From Agrocybe praecox (taxonomy: Eukaryota; Basidiomycota; Agaricomycetes; Agaricales; Agrocybaceae): 64,000 bases of DNA. Location: NCBI GenBank assembly GCA_964017145.1, contig OZ024840.1, positions 2,852,001 through 2,916,000 on the forward strand, given 5' to 3'. A program made the position numbers and the translations under genes. The notes under the pieces are model-generated. The model did no database searches. It saw only the letters and a program-made list of their open reading frames with translations, and was not told the DNA's origin. How positions within the stretch are numbered: the stretch's first letter is position 1; each line of letters starts with the position of its first letter. Below, in pieces: positions 1-10,824 of the stretch.

Positions 1-420
1 AGAAACGTCGTTGGAAACATGTCTTTCATGGACTATGTGTGGCGGCGCGTCCGATGGATTCGTGTTCGCAAACGCATGGTACTTGCCGCTACCATTCTGG
101 AACCATTCACAGAATCGATATTACTGGCAATCGTTGGCAACTTGAGCCTTGCTGCACTTTTCGGCTTTGGGGCACCCTCCCCGGGTTTTCTCCTGCTGCA
201 TTTTTCAATTTGGCTCGCTGTGGACCTTGATGTTTACACCTCTATATCCGGGCGTGCAACCCGAAGGGAGAGCCTGATTGCATTCTTGCTAGCATGGATA
301 GGCAGAGAGTGTCTAGCTCTCCCTATTTGGTTAATTGGATTAGTTGGAGACGACGTTGTGTGGAGAGGGAGAAAATATCAGATGCTTCCGAATGGCGAAG
401 CAAGACTACATACCATTTAG
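1..420 (+). CDS. Ceramide glucosyltransferase, C-terminal part (5' end outside window)
   Basis: The enzyme moves glucose from UDP-glucose to ceramide in the ER/Golgi membrane, making glucosylceramide. The reading frame is open from base 1 and gives 139 residues before TAG. Residues 15-19 read RRVRW, fitting the (Q/R)xxRW signature of GT21 ceramide glucosyltransferases. Three hydrophobic stretches follow (about residues 40-57, 63-77, 92-116), the last containing GRECLALPIWL, and then the family-typical ending VWRGRKYQM. The catalytic N-terminal half (D1, D2, D3 aspartates) lies upstream of the window and cannot be checked. The neighbour is a convergent homeodomain gene, with 243 bp between the two stop codons. 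Family assignment rests on my knowledge of the C-terminal signature. Confidence 0.82.
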   Translation, partial: RNVVGNMSFMDYVWRRVRWIRVRKRMVLAATILEPFTESILLAIVGNLSLAALFGFGAPSPGFLLLHFSIWLAVDLDVYTSISGRATRRESLIAFLLAWIGRECLALPIWLIGLVGDDVVWRGRKYQMLPNGEARLHTI

Positions 421-663
421 TGGACAGTGGAAAATATACTATCACGATGTATCGAAACACTAGTTAGCAAGTTTACTATGTAATGAACGAAAGACAAGAT
501 ACATGACAAGATACATATAATAGAACAAGATATTACGACAAGTATATGCAGACGGTATTATAATATGTATGGTAGTAATGTCTCTTACTGTCTATGATTA
601 AATAGTCTGTTTGTAGGATTAAAAGAATGTCCGAATTTTGGCCGACTCGTGAGCGGAAGTATC

Positions 664-1509
664 TCATTTTTCGTTATTGAAATTGACCTCCTGTCTGCGG
701 GCAGAACCCCGGAATCGAGAATTGCGTTGCACTCGATAGTTGTAGATCATAACGACTTCTTCAAAAAACGAATCCGACCAGTCTTGACAGGTCGAGTAGG
801 CAGTCGAACGCAGTCGAATTTTGTCCCCTTCTTCGGTTTCAAGGGCTACGGATTCGCCATTCCTATTTTTCTGCCTTTCGTTGGAGAACCAATTCTTTAC
901 TTGCTTGTAGGCGCTATGAAGTTTGTATATAACGTAAGCCAATTGGAGCATAGAGAATCTATGTCTCGACACTAACCGATGGATGATTATTGCTATCAAG
1001 ACCATCCACGATTCACTGGGATACATGGTGATTTCATCATAGACCATTCGAAGCACGAGTAATTGACGTTCGTTGACGGGAGAGTTGTCGAGAGATTTTA
1101 TTTTGCATGCTTTATCAAGCAGCTCCTTCCGTCTCTTCTTCATTTGTGCTTTGCTTTTAAGAACTGATTCGGTGGTTTTTCGTGTATGTCTTCCAGATTT
1201 GTGGCGAATGAATGGAACAAAACTGGAATCTGATGGGAACGGATGATTTGAAGATGTCGTATGTTTCAGGATTCTGTGTGCTCTAGTTGTTTTGACTTTG
1301 GCAGGCTGGCAAGGAACGTGAAGACTGGCCACATCCTGACTTAGGAATGACACAGCGTTGGAAGAGGCGGGCTCTGACGAAGATGATGATGGTGGTGAGC
1401 TAGCAGACCCTGATGGCTCCGGGGAAGATGAGTGATGAGCGATGGGAGCAGTATTTTCTGAAATGACGCAGGCGAGAAAGTGGAGAGGGCCAAGGTGAAT
1501 TGAAGTCAT
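664..1509 (-). CDS. Homeodomain transcription factor
   Basis: A predicted DNA-binding nuclear regulator of about 260 residues. The N-terminal 100 residues are Ser/Pro-rich and probably disordered; a basic segment (KKRRKELLDKA) precedes the homeodomain. The recognition helix reads AYKQVKNWFSNERQK, containing the near-invariant WF-N-R core. That helix is contiguous only if a 63-nt intron (complement 914-976, GTTAGT...CATAG) is removed; the unspliced frame is also open but would break the homeodomain with about 21 extra residues. The C-terminal tail (DWSDSFFEEVVMIYNYR) looks conserved but I cannot name it. It is not a mating-type HD1/HD2 gene by context: none of the usual neighbours of that locus is visible here. 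It is divergent from SEC3 across a 304-bp spacer. Target genes are unknown. Confidence 0.78.
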   Translation of the reverse strand: MTSIHLGPLHFLACVISENTAPIAHHSSSPEPSGSASSPPSSSSSEPASSNAVSFLSQDVASLHVPCQPAKVKTTRAHRILKHTTSSNHPFPSDSSFVPFIRHKSGRHTRKTTESVLKSKAQMKKRRKELLDKACKIKSLDNSPVNERQLLVLRMVYDEITMYPSESWMVLIAIIIHRLVSRHRFSMLQLAYVIYKLHSAYKQVKNWFSNERQKNRNGESVALETEEGDKIRLRSTAYSTCQDWSDSFFEEVVMIYNYRVQRNSRFRGSARRQEVNFNNEK

Positions 1510-1552
1510 AATTAATCGTGAATAAAAGAGAATAAAAGGGCGACTAGCGCAT

Positions 1553-1632
1553 AGAAAAGAGAGAAGAGAAGAGAAACGGGCCTAGAGAGTAGGAGGGAAG
1601 AAGTGGATTCACCTCTCCCCTTAAATATATAA
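1553..1632 (-). promoter_or_regulatory. Putative core promoter of the homeodomain gene
   Basis: Reading toward the homeodomain gene, a TATATATTTAA element (complement of about 1622-1632) is followed by a pyrimidine-rich tract (purine-rich on the + strand, 1553-1611) and then the start codon at 1509. TATA plus CT-rich leader is a common arrangement in fungal promoters. The rest of the 304-bp spacer to the SEC3 start at 1814 must also serve SEC3. I see no recognisable factor site in it. Confidence 0.4.
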
Positions 1633-1813
1633 GTAGGAAACAAAGATATGTCAAGCGTGGGCTGCACATCATCTATGTGTCTATTATTGTGTACGCGGAC
1701 CTTGCCGGTATTGTTTCTTGTCCTGATTTAGAACAAGCCCAGGTAAACACCGTCTTTAGTCTTGACAACCAGTCCACGAGCTCCCTTGTTAATTATCTCG
1801 TCCTTTTCATTAA

Positions 1814-4800
1814 ATGACTGACCACCGCCAGAGGATAATAGCCTCCGTCTTCTCTAGACGTAATGCTGCTGGTAACCTCGAGGAAACCTACGTATCTCAT
1901 ATCAAGATCTGGGAAGATGCTGGCCCAGAAGGACGCAAACCGCGCTACATTCTTTTGTCCCGTATGTCGTGTATATTTCTCCTTAAAAGGAGTCCAGTCA
2001 ATAAACGTGTTGATAGAGGCACATGGTGGTTCTGGTTTTCTCCACAAATCTAAGTTGAATTCCAATGGCACATTCTCTGTTGGTAAGACCTGGAAGTTGG
2101 CAGAATTGCGCAGTATCCAAGTCACCAATGTGAGTTTCCAACGTCTGATAAAAGTCGATCTCTGTGATGCGCTAATACGTCTCTAGACTTCCTCGTTTAA
2201 CTTAACCTTGACTCGGACGTACAGATGGCAAACTGAAAGCCCGGAAGACCAACAGCATTTCCTTCAATCTTTGATTCGTCTCTTTCGTGCAGTCACAAAC
2301 AATCAAGTTCCTTTGCAATTGGAAGGAGTAACAGAACCTGACAAACCTGCAGGTGAATCAGTTCGATTTATTTGAATTTCATTATTAAAGAGGTGTCGTA
2401 GTGGGCGCTCAAGCTATAACAAGGGACATCGAATATAATGAACCCGTTCCATCCCCTTCCAATGGATCTACGCTAGCTCAGCGCACTCAGGCATCTCGGG
2501 CTGTCAATCAAAATACCATTGAAATTCCAAGAAGCACGTCGCCTGCTCTAACCTCTCGAACTCGAAATATGCCGCGACCAGCTTCTCCTGCAAGCTCGCA
2601 GCGTGAACGTGAACGCAGACCTCCTTCAATAGTTGTTCCACCTCCTTCGGTCTCTGTGCCCTCGCACCGTGCACGCGTGCCATCAACAACATCAGTGCCC
2701 AATCAGGCATCTACCAATAATCTCGATTCTACACCTTCACGGTTTGTAGTGTTTTGATCTTTTATCATAATCTACTTTTTAACACACAACCCAACAGCAA
2801 CATGCAAGTACCTGTTATACGTCCGATCAATGATAACCGAACTAAATCATCCTCGCCAACACCTTCTGCTCGAGCGCGCAATTTGCCCCCTAGAAACGAA
2901 AATCTCTCTAACGGATCAGATCCTAGCGTTCTTCGGAGAGACCAAAATGCTCGGATTTCTTATTTTGACCCCGCAAACCAAGCAATGCTTGACCGTTTGA
3001 TACTTGGTGCTGATATTCAGATAGAGGGCGAGGGCGAAGAAGAAAATGCGCAAGCGACTTTAGCAAATGTTGAGGAGATGATCGAAGGATACGAATGGGC
3101 AAGCGACGATGTGATGGGAAGGAAAATGACGAGAGGGACCGTAGACATGATTGAAGCAAGATTACTCGATGAACTAATGGCACTTGAGAAGGTAAGATAG
3201 CAAATATTATCTGTTAACGCCCTCTCATTTTTCTGGGTCATAGGCCAATATTCACTCATTCTTAGAGTCTGATGATCGTGTAGCAGTTGTCATGAAATAT
3301 ATGGATGACGCTATTGCAGAGCTCGACAATATGGATGGTCTGATTTCAACATACAAGATTCATTTGAATGTAAATACTCGATTTATTTTGGCTGATCTCA
3401 AGTTAACGGTGATTTTAGGCGGTATCCGATGACATTCTATACATTCAATCTCAAAACCGAGGCTTACAAGTGCAGACTCAAAACCAGAGGGCACTTTTGG
3501 CAGAATTACAGACCCTGCTGGTAAGTGAAGTTGATCAGAGTATGTAAATCGAACTAATACGAAAACATCAGCGCACTGTGCACGTCGATCAAGACGCGTT
3601 GATGACTCTTACGCAGGAGTCCCTTGAAAAATCACAGAGTATTACTCGCCTGGAAGAGGCAGCTGTACAGCTATACAAGGCACTGCAAGCGGGGAGAGAT
3701 ACAGGTGAGTATAGAACGCATTCTTTACTACATCCAGATTCAATGTATCCTTTGATGATCAGATATGGCGGCGACAATGGAAAGATTACAGGAATACAGA
3801 GCTTACAATACCCAATTCTGCAAACGACTTTTTGACTTTCTATCAATTATGTTTATTGCCCAGGTAGATGTATCGCTGTTAGCAGATGCGTATATGCTAA
3901 ACACATTCCACACTTAGTCTAAGATGCTTCTCGGGGACACTTCTGGTTTGACAAAACCAGCTGGTTCACGACCAACAGTCATACCTCATCGAGACCTTGA
4001 ATCATATCTAGGAAGATACTCTGGTTTGATGATATACCTGAGGGAAATGGATGAAAGTGTGTATAGCAAACTGTGTGTAGTAAGTAACCTCCGCTTTTAA
4101 CGCATCCTTTTTTAGCAAATCATCAGCTTATCGTTCTATTTATTAGGCGTACTTTTCGGCTGCCAGTGAGCTCCAAGCCAGTCAGGTCAAAGCTCTTCTC
4201 TCTGCATACCTTGACCTCGTGAAGAAAGCACCGGAGGACGAACAAGAGCAAGGAAAGTTACAACACTGCTTGGTATCGTTTTCTTGTTCTAATTCTAATT
4301 TTAGGATTCGGTACTATACCCGCACCTGGAACGAGGGGTGTTGCAGCGGCTGGTATGCGGCGAGCTGGAACAATTCTACGTTCTCCCATCGAAAGCAGAC
4401 ATCGTGACAGAGATAAACATTCTGATGGTGATCTGCGTGCCTCAGAGGTATCTAACACCGCTACTGCAATCACAATCATCATACTGATGTGTACTGTACA
4501 CAGGCCTTCGGTCTTTTCTTAGAACAGGTTGCGAAGTTGATATACGACGAAGACGACTTCATCACCGACTTTTTGCAGATTAGTGACTCAGGGTTCACTT
4601 TTGCAGACTACATGGGCTTGGATAATTATTTCCGCAGACAAGCGGCTCGTTCAGCGTCCCTTACCCCAAACACTCTCAAACTCATTCGAGGGGCCTTGGA
4701 TTTTATCTTTGGGTTCCTTCCAGCGGAGTTGAAGGCATGGCTTGACGCAGCCCTTCTGAAAGATAACATGTGGGCACTTTTCATTGTATTCGATGGACCA

Positions 4801-5921
4801 ACATTGATGTAGATGCTGTCCGCTTTATCAAGGGAAATTGTCGGGATCCTTGCCTTTCTTGAACGCTTCATGGTAGAGGCCGATGAGAAAGGCAACCCTT
4901 TTGTGATGAGCCTTCTAGAAAAACAACATTCAAGATTGAAAATCGTTTTCGATCGTCATGTCGTGAGTTCAATTCCACCCCTTTTCAGAGACGCTGCTCA
5001 TCGCATTTGTTTCTAGAGCGAGCAACTGAAAGGCATTGAAAAGACAAAGCTTTCTAGCAAGAAACGTAAAGGCGTGGCCCACTTCGTGAAACACTTTGCT
5101 ACTTATGCGGGAAGGATTGAACACCAGCTCGTCGGCGCCAGTAACCTTGAAATTCGAACGAATGTGGATTCGGCCTACGAAAGGATTGTCCAATCGATGT
5201 TTGATTCTCTCAAGCAAATTGCCAAGTTAGAGGGTGAAGGAGAAGACAAGGGGCAGCTGAATTACCATGTTATACTCATAGGTAAGTTCCCTCAATGACA
5301 ATGACAATTTTAATTGTTGTATCTAACGCTATAAACAGAAAACATGCAGTATTTCGTTATGGAGATATCACAACTTGATGTGCCTTCACTTAATACTTTT
5401 ACTCGCAGAGCTGAAGCCATATACGATGAAAACCTAGCCGCATACATCAAAATAGTTTTCAGGCGGCCTTTTGGCAAGATTATTGTCAGTCACTGTATCT
5501 GTGATTTGACCCCACAAAGTTGACATCTTGTTCTTAGGACTTCTTTGATTCTATCGAACGATTTGCAAAAGAATCGAATACCGGTGAAATAACTTCAAAC
5601 AGCAATTTCAACAAGGGCGCATTACGCAAGGTCCTAAAGGATTATAACGCGAAAGACATCAAGAAATTTGTCGACATTTTATCGCGGAGAGTAGAAAAAC
5701 ATTTTACTGATGCCGACAAATTAGTGACAGAGGAAAGTAGTGGTGCTGTCTCCAGTAAGGTACTGGGCAATGTATGGAGTGCTTGTGAAGCAGAATTCGT
5801 GAAGTTAACAGAACTCTGGGCACAACGAATATCACAATGGTACAGTGGTAGTGGTGTCACCTTGGAATACACCGTAGCAGATGCAGAGGCTGCTTTCAGA
5901 AAGCAGAAATTTTTTGGATGA
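1814..5921 (+). CDS. SEC3: Exocyst complex subunit Sec3
   Basis: Sec3 marks sites of polarised secretion and tethers vesicles at the plasma membrane through PI(4,5)P2 and Rho GTPase binding. I model 17 exons: 1814-1961, 2017-2129, 2187-2352, 2402-2741, 2798-3191, 3244-3369, 3419-3520, 3572-3704, 3763-3863, 3918-4079, 4147-4252, 4305-4447, 4504-4769, 4833-4962, 5017-5281, 5339-5484 and 5538-5921, giving about 1,074 residues. The N-terminus (about 1-115) is the PH-like lipid-binding domain, with LHKSKLNSNGTFSVGKTW. A Ser/Pro-rich linker follows, then the Sec3 C-terminal helical-rod region, with ADYMGLDNYFRRQAA near residue 720. Phases agree across all exons, but intron 4253-4304 begins GA rather than GT (see findings). 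The stop lies only 46 bp from the convergent stop of the REEP-like gene. Confidence 0.92.
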
Positions 5922-5967
5922 TAAATAGACAATATGTATAATAATAGGGCCAGAGTCTAGAGCAATA

Positions 5968-6777
5968 TTACTCATAATGCTGTGGGGTTGGGAAAGAGGG
6001 GGTGTTTCCGTTTTCCGAAGCTAAGGACGTGTGCGAGCCGCGCGCACCGGCATTATTCCCCAGAGGGTGTGAAGTTTCGCCGGTTGCTGCTGCTGGCCGG
6101 AAGACATCTAAGGCAGAACGTATGATTTCAGGCGAAAGAAATTGGGACCATTGTGAGCCGGGCTGGGTGGAAAATTGACCCTGGGGCTGCGTTCTCGTAG
6201 ACAAGTTCCACAACACATTCCACAAAGCGGCGAGCCTTTCCTGAACGAAAGCAATGACATTGCTTTGAATAGCGACTATGCCAGCATCAAAATTCGCCTC
6301 GTTCCTGAGGAAGATCGGATGCAAATAAGCATTGTAAATGTATGTTGAGCCCTAAGGCAGTGCCTGAATGAGGATTAATCAAAATTAGATGTGTTCCGAA
6401 CACACCTGCGTTTGGGGTAAGGACAAGAAGAGCAAGAAGAGTGTTTTCAATTCCCAATAAAAGGGCAACCTAAAAACCAGATAGGTCAGATGCCGTCGCA
6501 ATTTCCCCAAACACGGATAACCAAGCTGATGGCCCTACCAGCTGATCAACCATTCCGCGAGATATTCGAAAGCCACGAATACGCCAACGACCGCCCAATA
6601 AGTGGACAATTTCTGGAGGTCGGACTCGGACAGAGGATGACGAGATAAAGCCTTGAAAGTCGCAAAAGCGGGCAGAATAAAAGCGAACCAGGCGCTGGAG
6701 GAAGGTCAGTCGATGAGAAGAGAGAAGACATAAGACGAGGGGCACCTTAGGATTCGAGAAATAATAAACATAATCAT
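5968..6777 (-). CDS. REEP / TB2-DP1-HVA22 family ER-shaping protein
   Basis: Members of this family form hairpins in the ER membrane and bend tubules; fungal Yop1 is the best-known relative. Four exons on the complement (6746-6777, 6539-6694, 6406-6469, 5968-6351) give 211 residues. Segments in order: a short N-terminal hydrophobic stretch, a second containing FAFILPAFATFKAL, a third containing VVGVFVAFEYLAEWLISW, then LPFYWELKTLFLLFLSLP and GSTYIYNAYLHP. This is the usual TB2/DP1 layout. After about residue 110 comes a soluble region (DAGIVAIQSNVIAFVQERL, probable amphipathic helix) and a disordered tail. The missing long N-terminus and the extended C-terminus suggest the REEP1-4-like branch rather than Yop1 itself; that sub-assignment is inference. 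The start ATG has a good context (CACCATG). Confidence 0.85.
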
Positions 6778-6966
6778 GGTGAACGGAGAAGAGAGAAATA
6801 GAAGTGGACGGGCGGCGTGCTGTGCAATAATCTATTCCAGAACAAGTTTGATTGTTTGTATTTGGAGGAATTGGTAAGTGATCAACCCTGTCCCCGTGGT
6901 TGGATAGCTCACCCCATCCTTTCCCCGCATCCATCTCTACAGTCTTCATTCACTCCCGGAAGCTTG

Positions 6967-9900
6967 ATGGACTCCTCCTCTTCCTCAAATCCCGCTATTA
7001 AGAAGCAGGATGATGACGATAAAATCGAGAAGCGCGACATCAAGCCCGTTCCCAAGACCTTGAACAGGGTACCCCGTGAGTTGTGCACTTTTCGTATATC
7101 CGATGTTCATCGTCGTATTAATTACTTCTTGGATAGGTGCTTGTGTTAGAAAATTTTACTTTCTTCAATAAGTTTAATATTGACTGCCCAGCCTTTTAAC
7201 CGTAGAATGCCTGCAGAAAGCAGAAAATGCGATGTGAAGGTGCCGATAATCCTCCTTGTAAGCGCTGTCGGAACACCGGGCTCGAATGTCTATTCGAGAA
7301 ACCTTCGCGTGAAGCAACCCTCACAGGTGAAGCCGGTCTCGAGTTCGTATCTTCCCTAGGCATGTTCGATACCCCTCATTAACTACTCGACATCCAGACG
7401 TATACGCAGTTTAGAGGCCCATGTGGCCGACATTCGTCAAACTCAGACTACCATTTCAAACACCCTAGCAGAATTAGTACAGCAACTGCGTCAAGGTGGA
7501 CACAATATCCGATCACCGTCGGTATATCCTCCCTCTTCCTTCCAACAATCACCTAGTGTCAACTCTCCTTCGGTTTCAACGCCAACTGTTAGTCACCAAC
7601 ATGCATCTCCTCCTGGCTCTCTTACATCGTCTACGCATGGATCCAGTGGAACTTTACCCCAATCTCGCACCCAAAGACTGGCTTATCAGACTCCTTCAGT
7701 GGGCCAAACAAGTCAGGCAACATCTCACGAAGACATACATTCACCGATGTACGGAAACTTTTCGTCCGCAGGACACGCTTACGATCCACATAATCAACCC
7801 TCTCAAGGTCACTTTCTACCTCCTTTCTCAACTTTCCACAGTCACCATGCAATGGGACCCCCTGGCGCCCAACAAGTAGACGCTTCACCCGCGCGTTTCC
7901 AGGACGCTAGTCATCAAAGGTCATCCAACAAGATCTCTGGTTCCAAGAGACAAGCACCATCGTCATCTAATGTCACAAGCGCCGATTCTTCTGATTTAGA
8001 GGACGATGATGGCGGTGAATTGCCCATATCTGGACTTGTCGCACCTTGGGAAGTTCTGAGAGGTTTGGCGGATGTTGCCATTGAAAGGGCCGCAAAAGTA
8101 AGAATGTTTATGTCTTTGGCTTAACACTGCTAAACTTATTTCATATCACAGGAAAATGGAGATAGCAGTGAGCCACATAGTAGGACAAGAACGCCATCCC
8201 CCGAAAGACAAACCCGACCATCCAAAAGAAGGAAAATTCGACACAAAGCACCACCTGTCTTAACGTTCCCGGATGGTGATTAAATTACAAATATAAGTCG
8301 TTCGGAACCGCTAACTAATCATACCGATTTCTTCTAGTCGTGACGAAAGGCATAGTCACCGAGGCAGAAGCTCGCGAACTTTTCAAAATGTCCATTCATC
8401 TTTATTCGTGTTTCCCCGAATACTGATATATCATCCTACAGATTCTACGACGGTTGCTCTACTTTTTTGTAGGTTCACATTCATCTGCACTTTCAGTTTC
8501 AGGAATTCTTTTGTCAGGCCTGTTTTCGATATCAACTCGGATACATATGATGCTTTGCATGAAAGGTCCCCATTCGCCGTAGACACAATTTGCATGGTGG
8601 CTGCCCGCGTCCGAGACGGGGGAGGTATTGCCCATTTACTTTCTGCCATTCGTCTTTGTATCTGAATTTATTTATTTATTCAAGGAAAACCATCTGAGAT
8701 ATATGTTCGCTGTTTAGAAGAGGTCCAAGCAATTTCTTCAGCGACGCTATTCGCCCCTGTCGTCAGAACAGAGGCAGTCCAGTCGATGAGTATGTTTCTA
8801 ATTGATTTGGAAAATATGTGATTGTGTTTACGATTTTCATCCAGTTCTGGTGTCTGGCTGGTCGGATAACGGATGGTTGAGTGGTGGGCATGCTGTGCGC
8901 ATGGCGATGGAGTTGTGTGAGTTCATTTGCCACATTTCTCACGGCATTAAACTCTGACATTTGCAAATACTTTTTAAGCTTTGCACAAGGCATGGCCCAA
9001 ATTACGAGAACGCATACGTTCCCGTCGAGAAGACGTGAACGAAGATCGCCCTTTAGTCATAGCATCAAGGACTTGGTTCTGCTTGTATTTATTTGAACAT
9101 CAGTAAGTTCTAGTTGAGTTCAGAGCCTTGTTGACCGCGATTCTCAATATCACTAGACTATCCTATGGTACAGGCCGTCCTGCTGTTTTAAAAGATGATG
9201 ACAGTATTCACGATTGTCGTTTTCTCCTCAACCATCCCCTAGCAATTGAGGATGATATGCGTCTAGTTTCCACTGTGGAACTGATTGCCGTTCGAGAAGA
9301 CGTACACAACAAAATTGATTTCAACCGCCCCATAACAGCAACCGAATTCGAAATGTTGCATACTGCCAGAATTCGCTTCATGAGTTGGTATAAGGAATGG
9401 GACCAAGTATTTTCGAGGAAGTATGAAGATGCTGGTATGCCCCCTTTAATTTTATGTGATATTCATTCTAACAACTCCTGGAAGCTTTCTATCGACAAAG
9501 TTTGCAAATACAACAAGTTCATGCAGAACTATTCCATAATGCTACTGCACTGAGAAACATCATTGGGCCTGAAGACGTGCAAAACATGCCAGCTGCTCAA
9601 AAAACACTAGCAATACGTTCTATCCAAATTGCTAGGCAAGGTCTCGATATCACTGTTAATTCTCCTGCTTATCGGAAAGGAATGACATACGGTACTGTTC
9701 TCCCTTCAACTTGACGACATGTTCTTATCGCCTTTAGCTGTCCATTATACCCACGCAACTGCGACATTCACAGCATCATTCTTATTGCGTCTCGCTCGTC
9801 TATTGTACGTTTCAAATCTAAGATTCGACGGTGACATGCTGCTGATGAATACTGAAATGCAGTCCTAATGATTGCGATATCGTTGAAATCAGGAGTCAGG

Positions 9901-10441
9901 TTGAGTGTCTGGCAAACCTCATGGCGGAAAGTATGTAACTGGTTCTAAATTTTTATAAATTGCGGGTTCTAATTTCTGCGTAGTTCCCGGTAAACGCTAT
10001 GCCTGGACGTTGCAGCTCATGCTAAAACGCTCGAAGAGAAGAAAGGGATCATCCTCAAGGTCTCCACAGCTATCTCGAGACCCCCAGCGGCCCTTGGCCG
10101 TGTCTGGTGATGTACAACCTCATTCGGTTCCGTTGCCCCCTCCTCTTCATTCGGCTTCTCAGTCATACACAGCCGCCTACGAGATGGGATCTGTGTATCC
10201 AGTTCAGGAGAATCAAGCACATAATCCTCAAATGCAGGCGGCTTCGATTGGTCAATATTATCCTCAGGGAGGTTTCAACGATGCGGAACACATCTGGCGT
10301 GGCCTTGAACAAACGTCAGCCGAGCAACTTCCAGTCTGGATTTCTGATCAAAGCCTGGGAGGTCAGACCTTCTCTCAACACGGCATGGAAGCTTTCATGA
10401 TTCCTACTGAGTACCTTCCACCTACTACTCAGATTTGGTAA
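6967..10441 (+). CDS. Zn2Cys6 fungal transcription factor
   Basis: A binuclear-zinc-cluster regulator with a fungal-specific transcription factor domain. Early exons are 6967-7075, 7137-7144 (8 nt), 7206-7342, 7398-8097, 8152-8275 and 8338-8389; several more follow up to TAA at 10439. The cluster is Cys-x2-Cys-x6-Cys-x7-Cys-x2-Cys-x6-Cys. Its first cysteine is supplied by the 8-nt exon and the rest by the exon at 7206 (CRKQKMRCEG, CKRCRNTGLEC). A linker and short coiled coil follow (RIRSLEAHVADI). Then a long Ser/Pro/His-rich region, a basic patch (SKRRKIRHK), and the regulatory domain from about 8340, with RPVFD-like/FDINSDTYDALHERSPF and later LVSGWSDNGWLSGGHA-type sequence. The tail from 10010 is low-complexity. 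Of the regulators I know, the architecture most resembles PriB-type factors of mushrooms. Targets cannot be inferred. Confidence 0.88.
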
Positions 10442-10824
10442 AGGCGTCCTTTCTTGATTTGAGCTCTATATACCATTTCCTCGTCTCGTTCTAACTATGG
10501 TCTTTCTCTGTAAATTCTGCGTGTGTATTATAGAATGATTGCTATGCTCAACTCCTATCTTATCTTTCATTTCGATGCACCTGTACTACTGGTATCTGCG
10601 AGTTCCGAAAATTGTTCAGTAGCTACTCATTCCGCTGTGGTCGCTATCTTACAAGCTTGAGTTCGTGTTTTTTGTTTGTTTTTCTTGGATATTTACGAGT
10701 TTTTAAAAAGAAATGTGTAGGTAGTGTCGACATAAGTACATTGTACAGCACGGCTTCTTCCGGCGTTGAGTTTAAATGGGCGCTTGAATTCGGCTTTCTT
10801 CTTGGCTCAACTATCAATTGTACT
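10442..10824 (+). other. Intergenic: 3' of regulator, 5' of transporter
   Basis: 383 bp between two co-oriented genes. It contains pyrimidine-rich runs around 10550-10680 that could be leader sequence of the downstream gene. A short open frame here (10612 onward) runs into the transporter start but has no family resemblance, so I do not call it coding. No repeat or recognisable site. Confidence 0.4.

Noticed and set aside
664..1509. Mating-type HD locus
   Set aside because: Only one homeodomain gene is present, without a divergent HD partner or the usual flanking genes, and the WFSNERQK helix is not diagnostic of HD1/HD2.
4770..4832. In-frame TAG (4810-4812) in SEC3 suggesting a broken gene
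   Set aside because: A 63-nt intron GTGGGC...ATCAAG removes it and restores phase; exon lengths before and after sum to whole codons.
6470..6949. 159-residue open frame overlapping the REEP-like gene
   Set aside because: It is a read-through of introns in a shifted frame; the spliced REEP reading frame explains the region.
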